A stretch of DNA of 64,000 bases, taken from contig NZ_JAFGYF010000014.1 in the NCBI RefSeq assembly GCF_016921195.1, forward strand, positions 1-64,000. Direction: 5' to 3'. Source of the DNA: Cellulosimicrobium cellulans (GTDB lineage Bacteria > Actinomycetota > Actinomycetes > Actinomycetales > Cellulomonadaceae). The position numbers and the translations under genes were made by a program. Shown in pieces: positions 17,522 to 25,781 of the stretch (positions are counted from its first letter, which is position 1; each line of letters starts with the position of its first letter). The notes beneath the pieces are model-generated. The model did not search any database, was not told the DNA's origin, and saw only the letters and a program-made list of their open reading frames with translations.

Positions 17522-18116
17522 CTATCCACCACGCGAGGCGTGGGGAGATGTACTCTGCGGTCGCCAGGATGTTGGCGTACTCAGCCTCGAGGTCGTGGTT
17601 GATGAGGGGCTCGTGGTGCGCGACTCGGTTGCGCAGCTTGCGGATCTCGTCGATCGCGTCATGCAACTTCCGGACGCGCGCGTTCTGGAATCCGTCGCGC
17701 AGTGCCGGCGCCCAGAGCGTGTTGTCGTAGCCGTCGGCGAGCAGAGACCACCAGAAGCCCAGCGTGAGTTCCGCAACGACGTGCCCGTGAGTCACCGCGT
17801 GCCCGGCTTCACTGACGAAGTGCTTGGCCGTGCTGATCTTCTTGTGCGCCTTGCTCGTCAGACCGATGTCTGTTCGGTCGAACCATGACTGGCCGGCGGA
17901 GCCGAACACTTTGGTCAGGCGCGCGTCCATCGTGTTGCGCAGCGCGACCTCGAAGTAGTGAATCGAGGGGAAGAGCGCGCCCGAGACCTCGAGATTCCAC
18001 TGGTAGAGCTCGACGGCGCGCTTGATGTCACCGCCGCAGGCTGCGGTGTACGTCGACAGGCGCGGGGCGGAGAGGAGGCGGATCATCTCGTCCCGCACCG
18101 GCTGGTAGAGCGACAT
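17478..18116 (-). CDS. Abi-family (AbiF/Abi_2-like) HEPN protein, candidate RNase toxin
   Basis: 212 residues. The family features are VELYQWNLEVSGALFPSIHY, FEVALRNTMDARL (residues 55-67), and a C-terminal HEPN-type motif LRNRVAHHEPL with R162-N163 and H167. HEPN R-x4-H motifs form RNase active sites, and Abi_2/AbiF proteins act in abortive phage infection. The ATG at 18116 has a strong AGAGAGGAT site. A structured element (18244-18333) lies upstream on the same strand and may be its RNA antitoxin or guide-like partner. The biological role is inferred from the family. Confidence 0.82.
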   Translation of the reverse strand: MSLYQPVRDEMIRLLSAPRLSTYTAACGGDIKRAVELYQWNLEVSGALFPSIHYFEVALRNTMDARLTKVFGSAGQSWFDRTDIGLTSKAHKKISTAKHFVSEAGHAVTHGHVVAELTLGFWWSLLADGYDNTLWAPALRDGFQNARVRKLHDAIDEIRKLRNRVAHHEPLINHDLEAEYANILATAEYISPRLAWWIDATSSLSSVLARRP

Positions 18117-18243
18117 GGGGCATCCTCTCTGGTCAGGCGTACGGTACTCGACCGACGCTTCCGCGCGGGTCGCTGTAGACGCGACACGACGTGCTGGACC
18201 TATCAGCAGGTGTAGTGCTGAACACGTCACCCGGGGTAGACTC

Positions 18244-18333
18244 GTGCCACACAGAGAGCCCTGGGACTAAACGGCGTACCCACCACGGTGAGGAAAACCG
18301 CCCAGGGCCTTGTGCTGTCCGGAGTCACGGCAC
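18244..18333 (-). ncRNA. Candidate structured RNA upstream of the Abi/HEPN gene
   Basis: Three nested helices can form over 90 nt: GTGCC (18244-18248) with GGCAC (18329-18333), CACA near 18248 with TGTG (18311-18314), and the perfect 8-bp GCCCTGGG (18258-18265) with CCCAGGGC (18301-18308). A small CACC-AC-GGTG hairpin lies inside. It ends about 130 nt before the Abi start and on the same strand. Conserved structured RNAs next to AbiF-type genes have been described; whether this one belongs to that family needs a covariance search. It could instead be a leader or terminator. Confidence 0.5.
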
Positions 18334-18361
18334 AGGTTACGCAAGGACGCGTGCCGCCCGT

Positions 18362-19789
18362 TCAGGACTTCTGCGAGAGGCCTTGCCAAGGCTTGTTGAG
18401 GGGTCCACCGAAGATGTCTTCCAGGGAGGCATCGTGGGGAGACATCGGCTTCTCTGGCTTGGCCACGACGGGTACAGCGGCGAGGTCGGCGAGGCGTGAG
18501 AGGTTGAGGCGGTAGGTGTTGCGCAGGCGTCGGAAGTCGAACGCCGTGCGCGAGGCGGAGCGGCGGCGGGCGGTGATGAGCTCGACGGCGCGCAATTCGC
18601 GCAGGCCCTTGCTGCAGGTGTCGTCGCTGAGGCCGTAGAGCTCGGTGGCTCGGTCGGGGCTGAGCCACAGGTCGGTGCTCTCTGCCGGTCGCCCAGCGAG
18701 GTTCGTCAGGAGGACCAGGAGCATCGCGAGGCCTGCCCCGGAGAGGGTGGCGAGCCACCCGGAGGTCCACAGGGTGTCCGGGAGCTGGATGTACCGGTGG
18801 GGGTTGTCCAAGCCGCGTGGCCGGGAGGCGTTGTAGACGTTGCCGGGCGGGGTGTACGGCTCGATGTTCCCGCTCTCGTTGAGGAGCAGGATCCGCCCCG
18901 GCTGCCCAGGCCGGTTCTCGACGGTCACGAGGTTGTTCGCTTCGAGAGACTTGATCGCCTGACGCACGCGACGTGCACCGCGGCCCTCGGGGTCCTCGAG
19001 ATCGAGAAGCGTGGCCCAGGCGCGCGCCGGGTACGTCAGGTCATGAGGCGGGCTCACCGCGAACCACAGGAAGCTCAGCTCCAGCTTGAGCCGCACCTCT
19101 CCCCCACGTCCGCCGCGCAAGAGCCTCGCGAGCGGAGGCGCCGCACCCTGCGCACCATCGCGCTGCTCGACGAAGAGCGCGCGCACGGGCGCGGTCTCGC
19201 GGCGGCCCACCCTGGCCTTCACCACCTGCGCAGCCTCGATCGCGGCGTCGCTGGGGCGGCGCAGCTGCCCCGGGTCGTCTACACGGGGGTCCACGGTGAT
19301 CGTGATGATGGTCAGTGACCACAGCCACCGGTCGGGATCGTCGGCGCCCTTGGAGGGGTCGCGCCACAGCTCGTACAAGCCGGCAGCCGCCAGCGGCGCA
19401 CCGTCGGGGTCGGTGAGGTAGTAGGGCGTCTTGCGGCCCTTTCCCGACCCCGGCACCTGCCACTTGTAGTAACCGTCCATCGGGACGATGAGCCGCCGCT
19501 TCGCCGCGGCGCGGCGAAAGGCCGGCTTCTCGGTGATCGTCTCGACCCGGGCGTTGATCATGCGCGAACCGATCTTCGAGTCCTTCGCCCACGACGGCAC
19601 CAGGCCCCAGCGCAGCGTGTGCAACTGGCGTACCGGATGGTCGGCCTCGACGCGCTCGAGGACCCCTCGCACGTCCTGCGTCGGGGCGACGTTCCAGGAG
19701 GGTCCGAGTTCGTCGCCTACGAGCTCGGAGACGTGGAAGCGGTGCGCGAGCTCGTCGTCGCGTCGGGCGCTGGCGTATCGTCCACACAT
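18362..19789 (-). CDS. Chimeric protein: truncated SRAP (HMCES/YedK) domain fused to winged-helix domain
   Basis: 475 residues from MCGRYAS. Residues 1 to about 163 are an SRAP domain with catalytic Cys2, Asn79 in SRMINARVET and the WGLVPSWAKD block. The usual Glu of the GYYEW motif is Lys109 (DGYYKW), and the domain stops at SLTIIT before the C-terminal His-containing motif. From TVDPRVDD on, the sequence is a different protein with a winged-helix-like domain (RRVRQAIKSLEANNLVTVEN) and a second one (SPDRATELYGLSDDTCSKGL). The join (about 19300) is in frame. SRAP proteins crosslink to abasic sites; this copy probably cannot do so normally. Confidence 0.75.
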   Translation of the reverse strand: MCGRYASARRDDELAHRFHVSELVGDELGPSWNVAPTQDVRGVLERVEADHPVRQLHTLRWGLVPSWAKDSKIGSRMINARVETITEKPAFRRAAAKRRLIVPMDGYYKWQVPGSGKGRKTPYYLTDPDGAPLAAAGLYELWRDPSKGADDPDRWLWSLTIITITVDPRVDDPGQLRRPSDAAIEAAQVVKARVGRRETAPVRALFVEQRDGAQGAAPPLARLLRGGRGGEVRLKLELSFLWFAVSPPHDLTYPARAWATLLDLEDPEGRGARRVRQAIKSLEANNLVTVENRPGQPGRILLLNESGNIEPYTPPGNVYNASRPRGLDNPHRYIQLPDTLWTSGWLATLSGAGLAMLLVLLTNLAGRPAESTDLWLSPDRATELYGLSDDTCSKGLRELRAVELITARRRSASRTAFDFRRLRNTYRLNLSRLADLAAVPVVAKPEKPMSPHDASLEDIFGGPLNKPWQGLSQKS

Positions 19790-19869
19790 GCGCTCAGCGT
19801 GCCCGCTCAGCGCGACCCCCGCGACCACACGCGCGGCCGTGCATTGAGTCGGCCGCGGGGATGCGGACG

Positions 19870-20301
19870 CTACTCGCCCTTGCGGCAGGTGCGGCATCGC
19901 CGTCGACCGTCGGAGGGGTACACGATCGTGTTCTCGGGCGAGTACTCGTGTCCTCGTGGGCAGTGGGTCTTGGCAGCTTGCCAGCCGCCGGCGCCGACAC
20001 CCTCAGGAGTCCCCGACCGGTACCACCGGTCGTAGTGCATCTTGCAGAGACGACGCGCCTTCGCGCTCCGGTCGCACCCGTCAACTTCGCACGGCTGGCC
20101 GTACGACGTGCGGGCGCGGGCGGTGTCCACGAAGCGAGCGCGCACGCGATCCGCTGCCTCTAAGTCCAGCCGCCATCGACCGTCTGGGGGCGTTGGGAAC
20201 GCCGCGCGGAGCCAGGCGTACACGGCGGCACGTGAGACACCGATCTCCCGTGCCAACTCGGTCGGAGTCGTGTACTCGATGTCGCTCCGCGCGGCCGTCA
20301 T
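19870..20301 (-). CDS. DNA-binding protein with N-terminal HTH and zinc-ribbon motifs
   Basis: 143 residues. An N-terminal helix-turn-helix (TPTELAREIGVSRAAVYAWL) is followed by two cysteine/histidine clusters: CEVDGCDRSAKARRLCKMHY and HCPRGHEYSPEN...CRTC. The second resembles the zinc ribbon of small phage HNH proteins, but the His-Asn-His core is not evident. It precedes the mobilisation module on the opposite strand and could regulate it. It has no close partner in the operon except the coiled-coil gene 8 nt upstream. Confidence 0.7.
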   Translation of the reverse strand: MTAARSDIEYTTPTELAREIGVSRAAVYAWLRAAFPTPPDGRWRLDLEAADRVRARFVDTARARTSYGQPCEVDGCDRSAKARRLCKMHYDRWYRSGTPEGVGAGGWQAAKTHCPRGHEYSPENTIVYPSDGRRRCRTCRKGE

Positions 20302-20309
20302 CGATGTCG

Positions 20310-20651
20310 TCAGTCGTCGCTCGTCGGGCTCTGCGCCGGGACTTCGCGCTTGGCCGCGCGGCGCCGGGTGCGGACCTTCTTATCCGGCTCGGGGAAGCCG
20401 ATCTTGCGAAGTTCGTCGACGGTCCATCCGGCGCTGAGTGCTGCGTTGAACGCGCGCACATCCTCGCGCTCGGCGGTCGCGACACGCTCGGCGATCCGGC
20501 GCTGGAACTCGGCAAGTTCCCGATCGGTCTCCTCGCGGACGTCGGTGACGCTCTGCCGCGCCTCCGCGACGGCGCGAATGGCCCCCATTCGTGCTTCCTG
20601 CGCGCGCTGTGCGCGCTCCAGTGCCTCATCCACGCTCAGTGTCTTTGCCAT
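20310..20651 (-). CDS. Coiled-coil protein (KfrA-like in appearance)
   Basis: 113 residues, almost entirely helical: MAKTLSVDEALERAQRAQEA, then a long charged coil (EETDRELAEFQRRIAERVAT). The C-terminal part has AGWTVDELRKIGFPEP and a basic tail (KKVRTRRRAAKR). Such small coiled-coil proteins are common beside plasmid mobilisation genes. It is upstream of, and probably co-transcribed with, the HTH/zinc protein, and divergent from mobC across the candidate oriT. Confidence 0.6.
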   Translation of the reverse strand: MAKTLSVDEALERAQRAQEARMGAIRAVAEARQSVTDVREETDRELAEFQRRIAERVATAEREDVRAFNAALSAGWTVDELRKIGFPEPDKKVRTRRRAAKREVPAQSPTSDD

Positions 20652-20788
20652 GGTCCGAGCGTACGAGAACCACGCCCAACGAGGAACCCCAACGCGCCGG
20701 CCACGGCGCCCCTCGCGGCTCGTCGCGAGGACGCACGTCACGCGAGGCGGGATAAGGGCCAAAGGCGTCCCAGACGGAGCAAGCTATA

Positions 20789-20807
20789 CACTTAGCACGG
20801 CTAAGTG
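20789..20807. other. Candidate origin of transfer (oriT) hairpin
   Basis: A perfect 8-bp inverted repeat, CACTTAGC-ACG-GCTAAGTG, in the 256-bp gap between a coiled-coil gene and mobC. A local AT-rich patch (AGCTATACACTTAGC) contrasts with the surroundings. Relaxases cut next to such hairpins, usually just upstream of mobC-relaxase operons. The rest of 20652-20907 shows no gene. The nick site itself cannot be assigned. Confidence 0.55.
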
Positions 20808-20907
20808 GCTCGCCCAGTGGACGGCGTTGCCGGTCCCTGGCACACTGGGCGTGTGGTCCCCGCACGGGGCGGGGTCGCTGCGCTGGGCCGAAGGGCGGGT
20901 GGAACGC

Positions 20908-21306
20908 ATGAGCGACGAGGCTCCTCGTCCGCGGCAGCTCGCCCGACGTCGGCGTGCCAATGTCGAGGGCGGTCGCCAGCACCGCCACGAGGTCAAGGTC
21001 ACGCCCGAGGAAGAGGGCATGCTGCTCCGCCTCGCGCACGAACAGCGGGTGACTGTGCCGCGTCTTCTCGTGGAGTCGGCTCTTGCGTCGGGGACGCCGG
21101 AGACGCCGACCGAGCGGCGCAACGCGATGGCTCAGCTCTTCGGGCTGCACCGGCTCCTGGCCGCGGTGTCGAACAACGTCAATCAGATGGCGAAGGCGAC
21201 CAACGCGACCGGCGAGGTGCAGGACGAGATGGTCGAGACCCTGCGGGCTGTGCGCCGTCTCGCCGAGCGGATCGACGCCACGATTGACGGGCTGAGCCGA
21301 CCGTGA
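20908..21306 (+). CDS. mobC: MobC-like relaxosome accessory protein
   Basis: 132 residues. A basic N-terminus (RQLARRRRANVEGGRQHRH) precedes the MobC signature EVKVTPEEEGMLLRLAHEQ, TVPRLLVESAL and LLAAVSNNVNQMAKATNA. MobC proteins bind oriT and help the relaxase open DNA. The ATG at 20908 follows GGGTGGA. The stop overlaps the relaxase start, so both are translated together. Confidence 0.85.
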   Translation: MSDEAPRPRQLARRRRANVEGGRQHRHEVKVTPEEEGMLLRLAHEQRVTVPRLLVESALASGTPETPTERRNAMAQLFGLHRLLAAVSNNVNQMAKATNATGEVQDEMVETLRAVRRLAERIDATIDGLSRP

Positions 21307-23015
21307 TGCCCAATGTCGTCCGGGGTGACCGCATGGCCGGACTGATGACCTACCTCGTGGGGCCGGGACGCTCCAACGAGCACACCGAGCCGCACCTGGT
21401 CGCGGGTGACGCCGCGCTGATGGCGTGGCACAACGACGACGAGCTCGGACGCGACGCGGCCCTGCGCATCGCGCACCACCTCGACCAGCCGCGCACGGCC
21501 TACGACGTCCAGGTGCCTGGCGGTCACGTGTGGCACTGCTCCCTGTCGCTGCGCGCCGATGAGGGCGCGCTGACGGACGAGCAGTGGAATGCGATCGCGA
21601 ACGACTTCGTGCGCGCGATGGGGTTCGACGACCACGAGGGCACGAAGGCGCCGTGCCGGTGGGTCGCCGTCCGTCACGGTGTCTCGGCGAACGGCAACGA
21701 TCACATCCACCTAGCCGTGAACTTGGTGCGGGAGGACGGCACCAAGGCGTCGGTACACAACGACTTCCGCCGCGCCCAGACCGCGGTGCGCGCGCTCGAG
21801 GTGAAGCACGGTCTGGAGCAGCTGGAGTCGGTACGGGCCGAGCGCTCGACCCGCGGGTACGACCCCGCCGAGCGCGAGGCGCAAGCGCGTGCACGAGCGC
21901 AGGCCAAGTACGAGCGCGCGAGCCGACTCGAGGATGGTCGTGCACCAGCCTGGGCTGCTCTGCCGGGGGCGGACCGCCAGGCCCGCATTGCGGCCGAGCT
22001 GCGCACCGATCAGCCCCGCTACCTCCTCGCGCTCAAGGTGCGCGGGTGCGCCAGCGCCAGCCAGGACGAAGCCGAGTTCGTGCGACGCATGCGCCGCGCC
22101 GGACTCCTGGTTCGCGCCCGGTTCGCGGACGGGCGCACGGACGTCGTGACGGGCTACTCGGTGGCCGAGCGACCCGAGGCCGGCGAGCGACCGATCTGGT
22201 ACGGCGGCGGCCACCTCGCCCGCGACCTGTCCCTGCCCCGGCTGCGTGACGGGTGGCCCGACACACCGACCGGTGCCAGCGACGCGGCGGCCGAGTGGAA
22301 CGCCGCCAAGCGCGGCCGACGGGTCGTGTCCGCGGGCCGCGAGACGGCCGAGCCGGACCCCGAGGTCTGGGCCAAGCAGCACGATGAGCTGCGTGCGCTC
22401 GTCGACCGGTTGCGGTCGGTCCCGGTCGAGGACCGGGACACATGGGCGACTGTCGCGCGCCAGACCGCGGGCGCGTTCGCCGCCTGGTCGAACGCGACCG
22501 AGGAGACGCCCGGGGACCTCGCCGCGGCCGCCGACGCGCTGTCACGCTCGGCTCAGACGCACCGGCGCACCGTGCGCCCGGACAAGGCCGGCACGGTCGC
22601 CATCTCGGGTGCGGCGATGCTCCTGGCGAGCGCGGCCCGCGGCGGGCAAGGAACCGTCGCACAGGCCGCGATGATCCGCCAGCTGCTCCGGCTCACCCAG
22701 GCGGTGCACGGGGCCGCCGTCGCGGCCCAGCAGGAGCGTCATGCGCGCCTGCTCGCCGAGGACACCCGTGCACGGCTGGTGCGCGTGCGCGAGGCCCTGC
22801 CCAGCCTGACGCCGAGCGGCGGCGGCACAGCGACGGCCACCACGCCGGCGGCGACAACGACAGTGCTCGATCGGGACGCGCAGGCCGTGCTCGACCGGCT
22901 CAACGCGGGTCACACGGACGCGAGCACGCCGGCGTCGCCGCTGCCAGCCGACCTCGAGGCGGCACGCCGACGGCACACGGTCCAGCCGGGCGCAGAGCGT
23001 GGCCCGGAGCGATAG
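21303..23015 (+). CDS. MOBP-type relaxase
   Basis: 570 residues. The N-terminal domain holds GLMTYLVGPGRSNEHTEP with a Tyr at 17 as likely nucleophile, and the metal-binding HUH motif HIHLAVNLV (H134, H136) preceded by RWVAVRHGVS. A long Ala/Arg-rich helical C-terminus lacks a recognisable helicase or primase. The enzyme would nick oriT and pilot the strand into the recipient. GTG at 21303 overlaps the mobC stop, and an ATG follows at 21306. It belongs to the actinobacterial Relaxase/Mobilization-nuclease family. Confidence 0.9.
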   Translation: MMPNVVRGDRMAGLMTYLVGPGRSNEHTEPHLVAGDAALMAWHNDDELGRDAALRIAHHLDQPRTAYDVQVPGGHVWHCSLSLRADEGALTDEQWNAIANDFVRAMGFDDHEGTKAPCRWVAVRHGVSANGNDHIHLAVNLVREDGTKASVHNDFRRAQTAVRALEVKHGLEQLESVRAERSTRGYDPAEREAQARARAQAKYERASRLEDGRAPAWAALPGADRQARIAAELRTDQPRYLLALKVRGCASASQDEAEFVRRMRRAGLLVRARFADGRTDVVTGYSVAERPEAGERPIWYGGGHLARDLSLPRLRDGWPDTPTGASDAAAEWNAAKRGRRVVSAGRETAEPDPEVWAKQHDELRALVDRLRSVPVEDRDTWATVARQTAGAFAAWSNATEETPGDLAAAADALSRSAQTHRRTVRPDKAGTVAISGAAMLLASAARGGQGTVAQAAMIRQLLRLTQAVHGAAVAAQQERHARLLAEDTRARLVRVREALPSLTPSGGGTATATTPAATTTVLDRDAQAVLDRLNAGHTDASTPASPLPADLEAARRRHTVQPGAERGPER

Positions 23016-23031
23016 GAGGGGGCGAAGAGTC

Positions 23032-24099
23032 ATGGCTGAGGAGAGCGACGGCATCGAGGAGGCGTTCGAGGGCCAACTGCGCGTGCTGGTCACCGCCGCC
23101 GGACAGGTCGGAGAACGCATCGCACGGATGCGCGAGGAGGCGCTGCGCCGCTCGCAGGCCCGCAACGAGCAGCAGGCCCGCGAGCTCCAGTCCCGGTTCG
23201 AGGCGGAGCGACGCGCCGCGCGCGCCGAGCTCGGCAACGTGTACCGGTCGGACTGGTGGGACCGGGCGTCCGTGGATGAGGTCGCCCAGATGTATCAGGT
23301 CGCCAGGGCGTGGGCCCGTGAGGACCCAGACGCGGTGCGTGCCGAGCAGCAAATGCGCACCGAGATGCGCACGCGCTACGGGCTGGACCCCGACGGCCTC
23401 GCAGAGCGGGCGCAGGCGGAGCGCGACGCCCGCACGCCCGGACCGTGGTTCGAGGCCCGTGACGAGCTCGATGGCTCGCAGCCGGTCCGCGAGCTCACGA
23501 AGGACGACGCGCTGGAGATGATCGACCGCCTGCCGGCCGACGCTGACCTCGGACCGATCGGACGCGGCGGACTACGTGACGTGCAGGCCTGGAAGGGCAA
23601 GGACCCCGACGTCGATCTCGCGATCGCGTCGAAGTTCCCGCACCTGATGAGCCGGGCGGAGCTCGTTGCCCTCGCTGCCGCCGAGAAGGAGCGCCACCGC
23701 GCAGCAGCGGAGCACGCCGAGACCCAACGGCTCATGCAGCAGGCCGACCGCGAGGACCGGCTGGCGGACCGAGCACGGAGCGCCGCGGAGCACGAACCAG
23801 ACCCCGACGAACGCGCGCGTGCGGCTGCCGAGGCTGTGCAGCGCGACGCGCTCGGTGCCCGGACACGCGAGGACGGGCGTGCCACGTACGACAGCGCCGA
23901 ACGTCGCGACGCCACCGCGAGCGAGTTGCGCGCCAAGGGCATTGCGAGCGACGTCGTCGGCACCCGGATGCGTGCCGACGTGAGCCAGGCCCGGCCGGCA
24001 ACGGAGGCCGTGGTGGCTAGGACCGCGGGCCGCAGCCCGACGGCCCGCAAGTCCCACGGGCGCGGGGCCCAGGCTCAGCGCGCGGGGCTCGACCGCTGA
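23032..24099 (+). CDS. Coiled-coil protein of the mobilisation operon
   Basis: 355 residues, 17 nt after the relaxase, with AGGAGGGGG upstream. The N-terminus is a charged coil (RIARMREEALRRSQARNEQQ). A middle segment (VYRSDWWDRASVDEVAQMYQ) recurs as a conserved element in similar mobilisation operons in my recollection. The rest is helical and Ala/Arg/Glu-rich with a basic C-terminus. No enzyme motif is visible. A relaxosome or partition helper is a reasonable guess. Confidence 0.65.
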   Translation: MAEESDGIEEAFEGQLRVLVTAAGQVGERIARMREEALRRSQARNEQQARELQSRFEAERRAARAELGNVYRSDWWDRASVDEVAQMYQVARAWAREDPDAVRAEQQMRTEMRTRYGLDPDGLAERAQAERDARTPGPWFEARDELDGSQPVRELTKDDALEMIDRLPADADLGPIGRGGLRDVQAWKGKDPDVDLAIASKFPHLMSRAELVALAAAEKERHRAAAEHAETQRLMQQADREDRLADRARSAAEHEPDPDERARAAAEAVQRDALGARTREDGRATYDSAERRDATASELRAKGIASDVVGTRMRADVSQARPATEAVVARTAGRSPTARKSHGRGAQAQRAGLDR

Positions 24100-24186
24100 A
24101 CTCGATGGCGCGCCGACGGCCGACCGCGGGACTTGAACGGGCTCTCGTGTGCCACCATCAGCGCACACGTTCTCGAGGAGGCGCGC

Positions 24187-25755
24187 ATGCAGACCGTCTA
24201 CGCTACACACCTGGACCTGCCGCGCGGATCGGCCGGGACCGAACCGGAGAATGCGATCGCCGTACTGACTCGATGGGTCGACCGTCGGTTTCGGATCGAG
24301 GTGTCGGGCGAGGACGGGCACGATGAGCGCCACGGGACCAGCGTCACCTGGAACGTTCTGGCAGACGAGGGAACTCGGGTGTTCGGCCTGTGGGTCGACC
24401 AGCCGGACGCTTCGGGGCCAGCTTGGCGTTGGCGGACCTACGCAGATGTGGGCGTCGAGGACGGCACCTCCTGGTTCCGTGTACGGGTCGCGCTCTATGG
24501 AACGCGCCAGGGCACGGTGGCATTGCCTGCGGTACAGATTGGGCGGCCCGGGGTGGTCCGCGACGTCATCAACGACTTCGGCGTCGTCGTCGACGACCGG
24601 CGCATCGCCGACGTGATGCGTGTCGGGGTCGACGAGGCGGACGACCTGATCGCGTTCTTGGAGCACCCCGGACGTCGCCTTCCGGTGGTTGTCGTCTCCC
24701 AAGACGATCAGGGCGAGACGTTCCTGGATCCCGCCTTCGCACTGGACAGGATGCTCGGGCTGGCCCACGTCGCCGTAGTAGACAAGGCTGCCGCCTGGCG
24801 CCTCACCTCTGCGTTTACCAAGCAGCTCAGCTGCTTCGGCGGTGCAGTGCGGGTCTACTGGCCCGGCTTTTCGCGCTCCGATGACCGGCTCCGCCACCGC
24901 CTCTACATCGGTGGTGCGCTCGAGTTCCACGGCCCGATCGGGCTCGTGCACGAGATTACCGAGACCCTCGGCCGGGTCGCTGGGCTCAGCATCGACGAGC
25001 CGCCCGTGCGCCGCGAACTGAACCTTCGCCGGCGCGAGCTCGAGATCGAGCAACGCATCGAGGCGCGTTCGGCAGCGACAGCACGCGTGAACGAGGCGGC
25101 GGATTCCGCCGAGTTTGTGGACGCCGCGGAGTTCGCCGCCTTTGCAGCGGAGTACGACCAGATGGAGCGCGACCTGGCGGACATCGAGCAGGACGCCTTC
25201 GTGCTCGAGCGCGAGATCGACATTGTCCGTGCGGAACGCGACTCCGCCCGCGCGCAGGTCGCCCGGCTCGTCGAATCGAGCGGGACCCAGGACCACGCCG
25301 CGCGTCAGATTGCGGCGCTGCCGCAGTCGGTGCTGAGCGCCGTCGAGATCGCGATGGCCGAGGCGACCCACACCGTGTTCCTTGAATCGGCGCTGAAGTC
25401 GGCCGCGGCGAGCGAGTATGGCGACCCCGGCCGAGTGCTCGACGACCTGCGGCTGATCGAGCAGGTGGCGCGTGACTGGGACGCAGGCGACCTCGCGACA
25501 GGCCCGTCCGACGCGTTCAAGGAGCGCGCGAGCCACTTTCGACGCGGCATTTCTAGTACCGCCTCCACCACCTACGCGAGCGACTATCGGATCACGTGGA
25601 ACGACAAGAAGGTGCTGATGGGGCCGCACCTGCGGCGAGGGGTCGGGTCGGTGGCTGCGATCCTGCGGATCTACATGTACTTCGACATGGAATCGCAGCG
25701 CGTCGTCGTGGGTCACGTCGGGCGCAAGCTGCGCGACGGCACCAACAAGAACTGA
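24187..25755 (+). CDS. Unrecognised cargo protein, three-part, possible defence or toxin role
   Basis: 522 residues with GAGGAGG upstream. The N-terminal 260 residues are a mixed alpha/beta domain with LPVVVVSQDDQGETFLDP and a striking KQLSCFGGAVRVYWPGF. Residues about 270-370 form a coiled coil (RRELNLRRRELEIEQRIEAR). The C-terminal 80 residues are a compact strand-rich domain: DYRITWNDKKVLMGPHLRRG, then LRIYMYFDMESQRVVVGHVG. The architecture looks modular, like defence proteins with a sensor, a coil and an effector. No family could be named. It opens a cargo block between the mobilisation and transfer operons. Confidence 0.7.
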   Translation: MQTVYATHLDLPRGSAGTEPENAIAVLTRWVDRRFRIEVSGEDGHDERHGTSVTWNVLADEGTRVFGLWVDQPDASGPAWRWRTYADVGVEDGTSWFRVRVALYGTRQGTVALPAVQIGRPGVVRDVINDFGVVVDDRRIADVMRVGVDEADDLIAFLEHPGRRLPVVVVSQDDQGETFLDPAFALDRMLGLAHVAVVDKAAAWRLTSAFTKQLSCFGGAVRVYWPGFSRSDDRLRHRLYIGGALEFHGPIGLVHEITETLGRVAGLSIDEPPVRRELNLRRRELEIEQRIEARSAATARVNEAADSAEFVDAAEFAAFAAEYDQMERDLADIEQDAFVLEREIDIVRAERDSARAQVARLVESSGTQDHAARQIAALPQSVLSAVEIAMAEATHTVFLESALKSAAASEYGDPGRVLDDLRLIEQVARDWDAGDLATGPSDAFKERASHFRRGISSTASTTYASDYRITWNDKKVLMGPHLRRGVGSVAAILRIYMYFDMESQRVVVGHVGRKLRDGTNKN

Positions 25756-25781
25756 CGGCACCCAGCGGAGAGGAGAAGGAT

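Noticed and set aside
23572-25761. 729-codon minus-strand frame
   Set aside because: It is antisense to two well-supported plus-strand genes with ribosome sites and protein-like composition; the frame is open only because of high GC at third positions.
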